NCBI GenBank assembly: GCA_036939755.1
Contig: JALLAZ010000340.1
Location: 1 to 16,855 of the forward strand
Direction of reading: 5' to 3'
Length of the DNA: 16,855 nucleotides
DNA from: Stephanodiscus triporus
Taxonomy: Eukaryota; Bacillariophyta; Thalassiosirophyceae; Thalassiosirales; Thalassiosiraceae
Below, one piece after another: positions 7,425-15,470 of this stretch. Positions within the stretch are counted from its first letter, which is position 1. Each line of letters begins with the position of its first letter. The position numbers and the translations under genes were made by a program. Below the pieces are notes generated by a model, which did no database searches, was not told the origin of the DNA, and was given only the letters and a program-made list of their open reading frames with translations.

Positions 7425-9212
7425 TTATAATGCATATTGACTAGCACTTGCTGAATCCCATCCAACTTCGCTCACAGTAAGAGTATCGTCAATCGACTGA
7501 TCACAAGGGCGAAACGAAAGTGTTACACCCGTATCATCAGAGTCATCTATTGAGCAACTATCGTGACGAACATGAGACGTTACATTGTTCAAAAATGGTA
7601 TAGCTGTAGCAGTATTTCGCCTCGAAGTTTGCCCCGAAGAACTTCGACCAACATTTGAACGATCTCTTCGGGTGGATGAATTTTGATTGTTCCTAGAGGA
7701 GTATTCATCTCGCGAATAAGATTGAAGGGAACCCGACAGGTCTCGATAGTAGTCATCCTGAGAATATTGTGATTGATCATGGTGTCCTCCACCCTTAATC
7801 TTCTTCGATTTTTGCTGCACCTTGCTGTCATCCTCCTCAAATTGCTTACTACTACTCATATACATGCCATCCACAGTGTCGACAAAGTCAGCAACGCCAC
7901 GTACCTCCATCATTTCTCGCTCACGCTCTTCCATGCCGTCCCAAATGTTGTCGAATGGGTTGTACTTGTTTTTGACCTTCCGACAGCAAAATCGAAAGAT
8001 GGTGAAGCCGCAACATTCCACCGTGATGGGGGCGCGATAATCCTTGCTGATAAGGCGCGCGACTCGCTTCATGCTCCTATCGATGATGCGCTCGATGTCG
8101 GGGGTGCCGAAGGGCCAGAGCCAGTATCCCGTGATCTCGTTGTATATTTCCATCGCAGCTAGGCGCATGATCTGATTCCTCCTCATGCGAGTATCCCAAA
8201 TGACGCCGATATGACCGAGGGACATGCACTCAAGTCGCGATTCGAATAGGTCGAAGGGTCGGCTAAGCTCGTTTGGTATGACGGATTTGCAGGATCGGTT
8301 GATCTGATGATATGCCCCATTGTAGTCGGAAAATCTGAGAGAATTCGACGAGAAACATAGAATACCGGCAACGTAATGTGGCGGGTACGAAAACGGGAAT
8401 GAGAGACGATTAGCGGGATGGAAAACCATCGCGGCGTCCGACCGATCACACCCCACCGCCCCCACCCTTGACCCCCGCAACGAGAACGAGATCACATTCA
8501 TAGAATCACGCGCCAATCAAGGAAGGTGGCAGGATTTTCCAACTCACCTCGAGACATCATTCCACATATTCTCCGACTTCTTCGCCGATATCGTCTTCTT
8601 CTTGATCTCCGTCTCCATCTCCTCCAACTCACGGTCGTCGTCGTCGTCGTCGTCGTAGTCGTCGTCGTAGTCGTCGTCGTAGTCGTCGTCAGTCCCGCCG
8701 CCCAACCCCCCCGCGGCGACTCCCGCCCTCCGATCCATCTTCCAATAGAGCACCCTACTGCCCAAATTTTCCAATTCCACGATCGCGCTCAGGTGCATCG
8801 CCTCCCGTCCGCCTAGGTCCCACTGGTTCATCAACAGCACGGACGTCCCGACGGCGAAGCCCAAAAATCCAACTATTAGCGTTAGCACGTCCTCGACCTT
8901 CGCCCCTCCGCGCCCGTCCTCCCCCCTATCCCCGACCCTCATGTGGGCCTTGACCGCGTCCGTCGTCACCACGAATCCGAGTACGCCGATGGCCGCGCAC
9001 GATAGCACCGAGGGGTACAGGAGGGCCAACTTTCGCGCGCGGTAATACCCGTGCGAGAGCCGGTGTCGGGCGGAGGACACCTCCACGCGCTTGAGCAAGG
9101 CCGAGACCTTCTCGGTGTCCGAGGAGAAGTCCTCGAACTCGACCCGTCGATCGCGATGCGGCATTGGCGTAGGGAGAGAGGGGTATGGCACTCGCGATGA
9201 TGCCGCATTCAT
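7425..9212 (-). CDS. Two-TM membrane protein, intron-containing paralogue (524 aa)
   Basis: Exon 1 (9212-8548) and exon 2 (8334-7425) join in phase 2 at Arg222. The splice is supported by alignment to the divergent neighbour at 9540. A short N-terminus with FSSDTEKVSALL leads into TM1 (about 64-83, LYPSVLSCAAIGVLGFVVTT), a roughly 23-residue charged loop and TM2 (about 107-128, VEDVLTLIVGFLGFAVGTSVLL). Next come a (DDDY)n acidic run (about 175-193) and a conserved region with SRLECMSLGHIG, TRMRRNQIMRL and FCCRK. The tail is Ser/Arg/Asp-rich. The two adjacent TM helices with flanking soluble helices recall the SLATT class of 2TM effector domains; that link is a hypothesis. In-frame ATGs also exist at 9272 and 9164. 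Function unknown. Confidence 0.8.
8335..8547 (-). other. Intron of the minus-strand 2TM gene (213 bp)
   Basis: On the minus strand the donor is TCTCGAG|gtgagt and the acceptor, after a pyrimidine-rich stretch, is attctctcag|ATTTTCC. Splicing makes AG|A (Arg222), and the paralogue aligns without a gap just after this point (DYNGAYHQINRSCKS against RYHAELRQICRGCRS). The intronless paralogue has no counterpart. Confidence 0.85.
8634..8694. repeat. GAC/GAT-type triplet tract coding (DDDY)n
   Basis: On the plus strand this is a run of cgt triplets interrupted by three evenly spaced tag triplets. In the minus-strand gene it encodes Asp runs punctuated by Tyr every fourth residue (DDDYDDDYDDDY then Asp7). 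The 12-nt higher-order period shows that it expanded as a four-codon unit as well as by single triplets. Confidence 0.85.
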
Positions 9213-9539
9213 GGCTCGAACAACACAACCCCCCCGCCCGCCCGTGAGACACCGGCCAAGCGGGAGTACCATACCATACACATACGTAAGTACATCTAAA
9301 TCTCGCCGGACAAAAAAGGACCGCCGGGGGCTGATCTATGAGGACAACATGACCTCTCAGTTGTCACAAGACATCACTATTTTTTGACGCAGCGGGGATG
9401 GATGGGACGACCGATACACACCACCACTCTCTATCTAAAGACACATGTACACCGAGAGTCTGTGCACTCTGTGTGGTTTTGGTTTGCCTCTCTCAAGAAG
9501 AGTAGAGGATTGGTGGCATTATCATCATTCGGCGAAGTA
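9213..9539. promoter_or_regulatory. Divergent promoter region of the 2TM paralogue pair
   Basis: 327 bp lie between the two chosen start codons, so both paralogues must be transcribed from here. The region is GC-mixed and has no gene of its own. Alternative upstream ATGs at 9272 (minus) and 9402 (plus) could shorten it. A small inverted repeat, gacaac (9343-9348) with gttgtc (9360-9365), is present. No clear TATA box is seen. Confidence 0.45.
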
Positions 9540-9776
9540 ATGCCGCCGAACAGCGCGTACAGGGGGGGGGTCGACGACTACTACACCCAGGACAGCAGGG
9601 CGCGAAGGCACGCGGAGTTCCCTCGCGGTGGCGGCAATTCGCACCGCCACCGCGAGGGCCGCGTCGACGCCCGTCGACCTCGGCCCTCCGACGACGCACG
9701 TCGGCGCGTCCATCCCGTCGCGTCGAACGACGTCGGCGACGGAACGATGGCGGGCAAGACGACGAAGACGACGACG

Positions 9777-9810
<34 letters not shown>

Positions 9811-11660
9811 GCAGCAGCAGCAGCAGCAGCAGCAACGACGACGACGACGACGCGATCATCGACCTCGGGGGAGAATTCTCGTCCGACGCTGAGAATCTCT
9901 CCGCGATACTCAAGCTCGGGGACGTCGAGATGCACAAGCACGCCCTCTCCTCGGAGTACTTCCGCTTCCGGAAGTACTCGATACTCGCGCCATCGGCGCT
10001 GTCGAGCCTGTCGATATCCGTGATCGGATTCGTCGCGGCGTCGGACGTGATCAGCGATCAGATGAAGGTGGACGACGCGGGGATGCGCGAATTCCTAATC
10101 CTACTCGTCTCGTGCCTGGGATTCGTCGTGCTGACCCTCACGATACTCGGCACCGGCCTCGATTACGTCACGAGGGTCGCGGCACACGAGGCCGCGGCGG
10201 AGGACCTGATGGGACTGTGCGACGAGGTGAGGATGTACAGGATGGAACGCGCCATGGACGAGAGGGCTAACGAGGAGGGCGAGGCGATGAAAGACGAGAT
10301 CGATGGCACGGACGTGAGCGACGACGAGACATCGGCGCTCGTGCGTGCGGCAGGGGAGGACCGGATCATGCTCCGTTCGGGAACGGTCGGGAAGAAGACG
10401 AGACGGCCCAAGAGAGTCCACGGACAGAATGCCCAATCGACCAGTAACATCGCGGACGACAAGGTCCGACGGGCCAGGGAAAGGCAGGACCTTTCTCGGG
10501 ACGCCATCGCCTTCCACCGGTATCATGCCGAGCTGCGGCAGATATGCCGGGGGTGTCGATCGGACGTGCCCCCCCGAATAGCGGAATTCTTCACCGTGAT
10601 GGAGAATCGGGTCGAGCTGATGAGCCTGTCCCGCCTCGGGGTCGAGGAGGAGAGTCGTATGCGCAAGAATCAGATCGTACGACTGTGCGCGAACGAGATA
10701 CACAACGACGTTTCGAACTTCGTCTTATGGCCGATCTTCACCCCTCCCGTCGATCGGACGATCGAGATCGCGCTGAAGCGCGTCGGCCAGCTACTGAACA
10801 TGAACTACAGGGCCAGGCGCAGGTGCAAGCTGATACCCTGTTTTCCCGTGCCGCTATGCTGCAAGAAGGCCAAGTCCGACAATGTTTTCGTTATAATCAA
10901 CGAGGGCATTGATCAGCGGGAGATCGATCTGATGCAGTCCGAGCGTATTGAACTGGTAAGGATGGAGAATGAGAGGAGGGAGAGGAGGAACTCGATGCCG
11001 GAGCAGGTCTTGGATACGAACGACACGTTCTACGTCGACGACGACGGTCGCGGCGGGAGCACCGCGGACCCAAGGGGGTACCGTAACCCCCCTAGGGCGT
11101 CGTCTGACGAACGCTCGAGGCATACGCGCAATCCAGACGGGTCGGTGTACGCCCCGTCCGGCGTTTCCGCCAAGGACTCACAAAGTCCTTCATTGGGCGT
11201 CGTGTGTTCCTCGCGGTCCCGGGGAAGGGCTGGGAGGATATATCTCCAGGAGCGCAACGAATACGCGAGCGAAGTCAACGACGTCGAGTCGCGGGGGGAG
11301 ACGCGCGTGAAGAAATCCAAGAAGAATAGTAACAAATCGAAGGAAAGGAGTATGAAAAATAAGTATGGAAAAGTGGATCGGTCCGAATACGACGAGGTCG
11401 AGGGAGAGGAATATGGTCAAGTGAAGTACGATGAGGAATATCGTACCGTTTATTCAGAAAATACCATCGCCTCGCAGAAGGATGATACCGATTTACTCGA
11501 GGAGGGAGGAGGAAACGGCACCGCTTATTCAGAGAAGTATTATGCTGCTTCTGATTACGAACATTCCGATTCAACACTCGTCGAAAAATTCGAAGCCATG
11601 AAAGATGAATTCCGAGGAGCGTTCGGATTGTTCGAGGGGAGAGGATCTACCGCAAGATAA
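9540..11660 (+). CDS. Two-TM membrane protein, intronless paralogue (706 aa)
   Basis: I take the ATG at 9540 (G at -3) as start; the frame is open further upstream and holds another ATG at 9402. Residues about 75-103 are Thr/Asn/Ser/Asp homopolymer runs. Then come GGEFSSDAENLSAILK, TM1 (about 148-173, LAPSALSSLSISVIGFVAAS), a charged loop and TM2 (about 185-208, FLILLVSCLGFVVLTLTILG). The region 321-455 aligns throughout with the minus-strand neighbour (VELMSLSRLG, RMRKNQIVRLCANEIHND, C440-C441-K-K). The tail is long, Arg- then Lys- then Tyr/Glu-rich, ending in AMKDEFRGAFGLFEG. The adjacent Cys pair could be an acylation site. As in its partner, a SLATT-like 2TM assignment is only a hypothesis. 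An aataaa is at 11744-11749. Function unknown. Confidence 0.83.
9620..9658 (+). repeat. Perfect 15-bp inverted repeat in coding sequence
   Basis: The arms 9620-9634 (ccctcgcggtggcgg) and 9644-9658 are exact reverse complements around a 9-nt loop. They lie about 27 codons into the 2TM gene from the chosen ATG and encode RGGG and RHREGR on the two sides. The very GC-rich stem would be stable in mRNA. Confidence 0.92.
9771..9851 (+). repeat. Successive triplet runs coding poly-Asn, poly-Ser, poly-Asp
   Basis: ACG/ACA-type codons give way to an AAC run, an AGC run and then a GAC run, each a near-pure triplet repeat. Together they encode Asn11, Ser8, Asn and Asp5. The shifts between runs are single-base changes of the same triplet class. 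This lies before the first TM segment and is probably disordered. Confidence 0.9.
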
Positions 11661-12215
11661 ATACCAAAACCCAACATGTCCTGTGGGGGTGTTAATGGTT
11701 AATTAGTCATTCATTTGTTTGACATGTCTCCTTATCACATGAAAATAAAGTGTAAGGTGCTGCACAAAACTCATCATTGATTTGACACCCTAAGAATAAA
11801 ACATACAATTGACCCTCTTTCCAATAGTTCAGTATTTTTATTAATAACATTTCACATCCATTATTACTCCAATCTCCATCATCACTCTGAAGCTCTTGAC
11901 GCAAGATGCGTAGTAATTCAAATACATGTTGGTTCTTGACTCTCCGAAGGCTGACAATGCAGACGAAGACAGTAAATCTCAGTTGAAGTTGTCATTTCAT
12001 AATGCCTCTATTTCTATCAATTGCCTGAAATACTTGCATTTACGCCGGATAGGGTAGGTAGGGTGGTGGGCGTTGACCTCCCAAAGCTATTGACTTATCA
12101 ATTGTCGCCTGGTGTGAGAAGTCGACCTTTGTCGTGAGATTTCGTGATTATTATTTATCGATCTAGAGAATATCTAATTGTTAGAAAATTCTATCTCGCG
12201 AAAGAGGAACTTCTC
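11661..12215. other. Convergent 3' intergenic region (555 bp)
   Basis: This separates the stop codons of the 706-aa membrane protein (plus) and the CCDC124-like gene (minus). It is AT-rich and holds no convincing reading frame. A polyadenylation-type aataaa is at 11744-11749. A G-rich patch at about 12050-12070 (gggtaggtagggtggtggg) has three G-triplets and one G-pair and could form an imperfect quadruplex. Confidence 0.5.
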
Positions 12216-13022
12216 TTACTGCTGATTCAGCGGATTTTCCGGACTCTTCTTCCACGATGCGAATATCTTGTCTAAATATTGCTGCCTCTTCAATCCAGGA
12301 TACTGCGACTTCATTTCCGGCATCATCCTCTCCTCGTAGGCCTTGTAGGCCGCCTTCATCCGCTTCTCGGGATGACGATCGTCACCCGTTCCTTCTCCTC
12401 CTCCCAGGGACATGACCGACAGGGCCGCGTCGACTCCCGAGGCCTGCACGTCCGCCATGGTGGCAACGTTGGCGGCGCGTCCCACCGCCGCGGAGGGACC
12501 GCCAGCGCCCTCATCCGCCATCATCCCGATCATGGCATCCGTGTTGGCAAGGAGCGGATCCCTCCTCGCCCGTTCTTCCGTCGCCTTCCTTTCCGCATCG
12601 ATCGATGCCATCGCCTCCCTCTCCTTCTTCATCCTCTCGAGCCTCTTCTTCTCCTTGGCCTTCTTCTCCGCGTCCCCTATCAGCGCATCCGTCAACAAAG
12701 ACAGGTCGTCCTTCTTCTTGTTATTCCCCTTCTTATTCGAGGCGGCGCCGAATTTCGACTTCGCAGCCTTCCCCCCGGATCCGTTCGCGGCCTCCTCGGC
12801 CGCGAGGAGCGCCTCCTTCTCGCGCTTTTTCCTGGCAACCTCGTCGGCCTTGGCCGACGCGGATTCGGCGCGCGCCTGACTCCTCGCAATATTCGGGTCT
12901 GCCCAATCGGCGGCGATGGCGGCCTCGGCCTTGCGAGCCTTCTCTGCATCCTTGACGGCCTGGGCGGCGCCCTTCTTTTCGGCGGCGGCGACCGCCTTTT
13001 GATTCGGGCCGCCTCTTGGCAT
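12216..13022 (-). CDS. CCDC124: CCDC124/Lso2-type ribosome-associated protein (268 aa)
   Basis: The C-terminal 50 residues contain the family signature: HPEKRMKAAYKAYEERMMP, then LKRQQYLDKIFASWKKSPENPLNQ, matching the HPE+RM.AA...E and W..SP.NP.NQ pattern of CCDC124. The N-terminus is a highly charged Ala/Lys helix (about 8-90) with the usual MPRGG-like basic start. The middle (about 100-170) is another Lys/Glu helix, followed by a Gly/Ala linker. Family members bind the ribosomal subunit interface and help dormant ribosomes recover. At 268 aa it is somewhat longer than animal homologues because of Ala/Gly-rich linkers. Single exon, ATG at 13022, with an A/T-rich leader upstream. It is divergent from the E2 gene. 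Confidence 0.9.
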   Translation of the reverse strand: MPRGGPNQKAVAAAEKKGAAQAVKDAEKARKAEAAIAADWADPNIARSQARAESASAKADEVARKKREKEALLAAEEAANGSGGKAAKSKFGAASNKKGNNKKKDDLSLLTDALIGDAEKKAKEKKRLERMKKEREAMASIDAERKATEERARRDPLLANTDAMIGMMADEGAGGPSAAVGRAANVATMADVQASGVDAALSVMSLGGGEGTGDDRHPEKRMKAAYKAYEERMMPEMKSQYPGLKRQQYLDKIFASWKKSPENPLNQQ

Positions 13023-13182
13023 TGGTGCGGTTTTCTTGTTTTCTGAGCAGCGCCGCTGTGCTTTGTGCTTTTTTATTTTTTGGTTTTTTTATTTTTGTTT
13101 TATGTTGTGTTTCTTGATTTCAGCGGGAAGCGTTGGAACAGCCACGTGGAAGGCGTTTGCTGATGGGTGACCAAAGAGAACG

Positions 13183-13635
13183 TGTACTGTACGTTTGACC
13201 TGAATTTACCACCCCAGAATTGGGGGCAAATTCACCGCGACCTACCCCTGGTGGCGCTAAACAACATACCGTAGAAAACGCAGTACTAGCAATGAATTTG
13301 TCCCTCCTTTCTACTAAATCTATCGTAATTAGCAAAACAGAAAAGGTCAAATTTGAGATTGATGCGACCGTTTTAAGAAAATGGGGGCCACACCAAAATG
13401 ATTCAGCGCAACAAGACGAATCCAACGGTATGCTGGTCGTCTAATAAGGATTAACACAGCCCTCAATCTTAACTTTTCACGATATGGGCAACACGGTACG
13501 TAGGGATACATTTTCTCGCGGATTGCTTATGCCGCGTGTTGCTAGTACTGCGTGTTCTACGGTTGGTTGCGTGCACTAGCGAAATTCTCGATTTTCAGGG
13601 ACCCGATGGTAAATCCATGCCAAACGTACAGTACA
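13183..13635. mobile_element. MITE/foldback-like element with about 29-bp terminal inverted repeats
   Basis: The ends 13183-13211 and 13607-13635 are inverted repeats matching at 26 of 29 positions, with the outermost 15 bp perfect (tgtactgtacgtttg). A second inner inverted pair, 13269-13292 with 13539-13562, matches at 23 of 24. Homology stops abruptly outside the outer arms. If the element is taken as 13187-13631, it is flanked by TA on both sides, as expected for Tc1/mariner-type MITEs. The interior has no protein-coding frame. The exact borders and superfamily are inference. Confidence 0.75.
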
Positions 13636-13767
13636 TAAAAGTAGAGCAAAATAACCAGGCAATGGAAGTCCATCATCCCATCCCAAACCCACACCGCGAA
13701 GAAAAGAATCTCCTCCACCCCACTCCGGGCCGCCCGAGTTCTACATCGTCCGTCTGACCAGTCCAAG

Positions 13768-15171
13768 ATGACGACGACTCCTCCCAAAATGACCATCTCC
13801 ATTCGGCGGCGAACTCTCCAGGTTGCCTGTCATCATGTAATCCTTGCATTCCTACTACTCGTTGAGGGATCACTCGCAAGAGAGGGGCCATTCATGTTGA
13901 CAACGGCGGCGTCGTCGTCGCGAGTGTTGCAGTTGAAAGACACGACGACGAGCTCGCTCCAGAGTGAGACCCGCCGCAGCAGATCGAACGACGAGTCGCC
14001 GGAGCTTGTTGTTCGATCGTCGTCCGGAATGACGTTCCTCCAACGATCGAGGCGCGCGAGCGAAGCGGCATCTTGCGGGGATGGCACTCGGAGCGAAAGC
14101 GGCAGCGTCGGCATCACCCACCCCAATATTCGCCACGACGACGAACCCTCGACGACGACGACGACGCGGATAACCAACGGCTCGATACTGGACTCGTTAC
14201 TGTCCATGAGAGGCGGCGCGTCATCATCCCATCGCGGGAATAACGCGGTGCAAGGCGTTCTGAAATCCATCCTGTCGTATCCGTCGCTCCCTTCTCCGAT
14301 AAAACAACTGATCGAGATGATATGCGGCTACGTAGAAAGTTTGACGGATTGGAAAGTACTTCCACGGGTCGAGGTAAAGAGGAAGTCGAAATCCAAAAAG
14401 ACGAAGCCGCCGAGGGAGAAAGCTGTCGCGAAAGAAGTTGGTAGAGTCGGGGCAACCAAAAAGAAGAAGCTCGTTCCCAGGCTCGTCGAGGAGGAGATAG
14501 AGGATGCGGACGAGGTGGAGATGGCGATCCTCGCACGAAAACGGCGTTCGAGGAGTCGAGGGACGAAATCCGCACCCCACGAACCTCCTACTCGCGAGGA
14601 GAAGATGACGGAAAAGGCACTCGCCGCCTCCGCGGCAGGTCCTACTACGGCGACGCCCGAAAATCCGATGCCCAACCGCCCCGCCGCCGACGCCGCATCG
14701 AAGAAGTTCCTTTCGAACGGCCTCAAATCGTCCAACCCCAACTACCGCATCCAACGCGAGCTAAAGGAATTCCTCTCCTCCCCCCCCCCCGGCCTCTCCG
14801 TGAAGATATCCGGCAAGAACGTCCGACTTTGGATAGTCACCCTCGAAATGCCCTCGAACACGATATACGCGGGCGAGACGTACAAGCTGCGGGTGCAATT
14901 CCCGGCCGATTACCCCACGAGTCCTCCGTCGGTGTACTTCCTCCCCCCCACGCCCCGTCACGAGCACGTGTACACGAACGGCGACATATGCCTTTCCCTC
15001 CTCGGCTCCGATTGGCGACCGATAATGACCGCGCAGAGCGTCGCCCAGGCGATCATGAGCATACTGTGCGGCGCTCAGCGGAAGAGCCTGCCGATGGACA
15101 ACGCGAGGCACGCGGGGAACAAGCCGGGGAAGAAACAGGACGATTGGGTGTACCACGACGATAATTGTTAG
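13768..15171 (+). CDS. UBE2W-type ubiquitin-conjugating enzyme with secretory N-terminal extension (467 aa)
   Basis: Residues about 325-467 form an E2 (UBC) domain: RIQRELKEFL helix 1, WIVTLEMPSNTIYAGETY, FPADYPTSPPSVYF, and the active site HVYTNGDICLSLLGSDW with Cys408. It ends in WVYHDDNC. That tail, the short C-terminus and ICLSxL...DW are characteristic of UBE2W, an E2 that ubiquitinates protein N-termini. The HPN-like position reads HEH, where animal UBE2W has HPH. The first about 320 residues are extra. An ER-type signal peptide (hydrophobic about 19-33, likely cleaved after SLA37) precedes a Ser/Arg-rich then Lys/Arg-rich disordered segment. ATGs at 13768 and 13789 both have A at -3. 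No intron. Secretory-pathway or periplastid location is inferred. Confidence 0.9.
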   Translation: MTTTPPKMTISIRRRTLQVACHHVILAFLLLVEGSLAREGPFMLTTAASSSRVLQLKDTTTSSLQSETRRSRSNDESPELVVRSSSGMTFLQRSRRASEAASCGDGTRSESGSVGITHPNIRHDDEPSTTTTTRITNGSILDSLLSMRGGASSSHRGNNAVQGVLKSILSYPSLPSPIKQLIEMICGYVESLTDWKVLPRVEVKRKSKSKKTKPPREKAVAKEVGRVGATKKKKLVPRLVEEEIEDADEVEMAILARKRRSRSRGTKSAPHEPPTREEKMTEKALAASAAGPTTATPENPMPNRPAADAASKKFLSNGLKSSNPNYRIQRELKEFLSSPPPGLSVKISGKNVRLWIVTLEMPSNTIYAGETYKLRVQFPADYPTSPPSVYFLPPTPRHEHVYTNGDICLSLLGSDWRPIMTAQSVAQAIMSILCGAQRKSLPMDNARHAGNKPGKKQDDWVYHDDNC

Positions 15172-15470
15172 GGAGGCAGCTCCGCGTGTTGTTTTCCCTG
15201 TTGGGGGGGGGGGGGGCTCGGTTTGGCGGCGACAACGTTAAAGCTTCTGGAATGTCATTCTTTCGCGTGTCAATCCATGTCAGAATATGCTTACGGGCAA
15301 AGCACTCCTATGGCAATACGTTGAGTCCTACCTTACGATTTATTTCTTAGCTCAGAATCAATTATAAGCCTACACCTAGTCCCACCCTGCCTAATTACAC
15401 AAAACAATCCTATGCCCCTTAAAGCTTGGGGTCAAACAGAAAGTCATCTTGGGGGAAGTGGGCAGTCCAA
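15172..15470. other. Convergent 3' region with a 14-G homopolymer
   Basis: 299 bp lie between the stops of the E2 gene and the Ser-rich gene. The run of 14 G at 15203-15216 lies 32 bp after the E2 stop codon and is the longest homopolymer in the window. No gene or clear polyadenylation signal is seen. Confidence 0.6.

Noticed and set aside
8634..8694. Evenly spaced cgt/tag units as a possible CRISPR-like array
   Set aside because: The units are 12 nt without spacers and encode an in-frame (DDDY)n run; this is a coding microsatellite.
9384..9539. N-terminal 52-codon extension of the plus-strand 2TM gene
   Set aside because: The frame begins with TTG, not ATG. An in-frame ATG exists at 9402 with a poor context, and the added residues have no counterpart in the paralogue. 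Kept only as an alternative start.
9525..9941. Minus-strand 138-codon frame rich in Val/Ala/Arg opposite the 2TM gene
   Set aside because: It is the antisense shadow of the AAC/AGC/GAC triplet runs, which read as Val and Ala runs on the other strand.
12279..13046. Plus-strand 255-codon frame over the CCDC124-like gene
   Set aside because: Leu/Arg/Gly/His-rich shadow of the Ala/Lys-rich minus-strand protein, whose C-terminal signature is clear.
13220..13444. Short frame inside the MITE-like element
   Set aside because: It begins with a non-ATG codon, has no domain and lies between terminal inverted repeats; treated as non-coding interior.
14224..14754. Minus-strand 176-codon frame opposite the E2 gene
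   Set aside because: Antisense of a Lys/Arg-rich GC3-rich coding region; Arg/Leu/Phe-heavy with no domain, while the plus strand carries a definite UBC domain.
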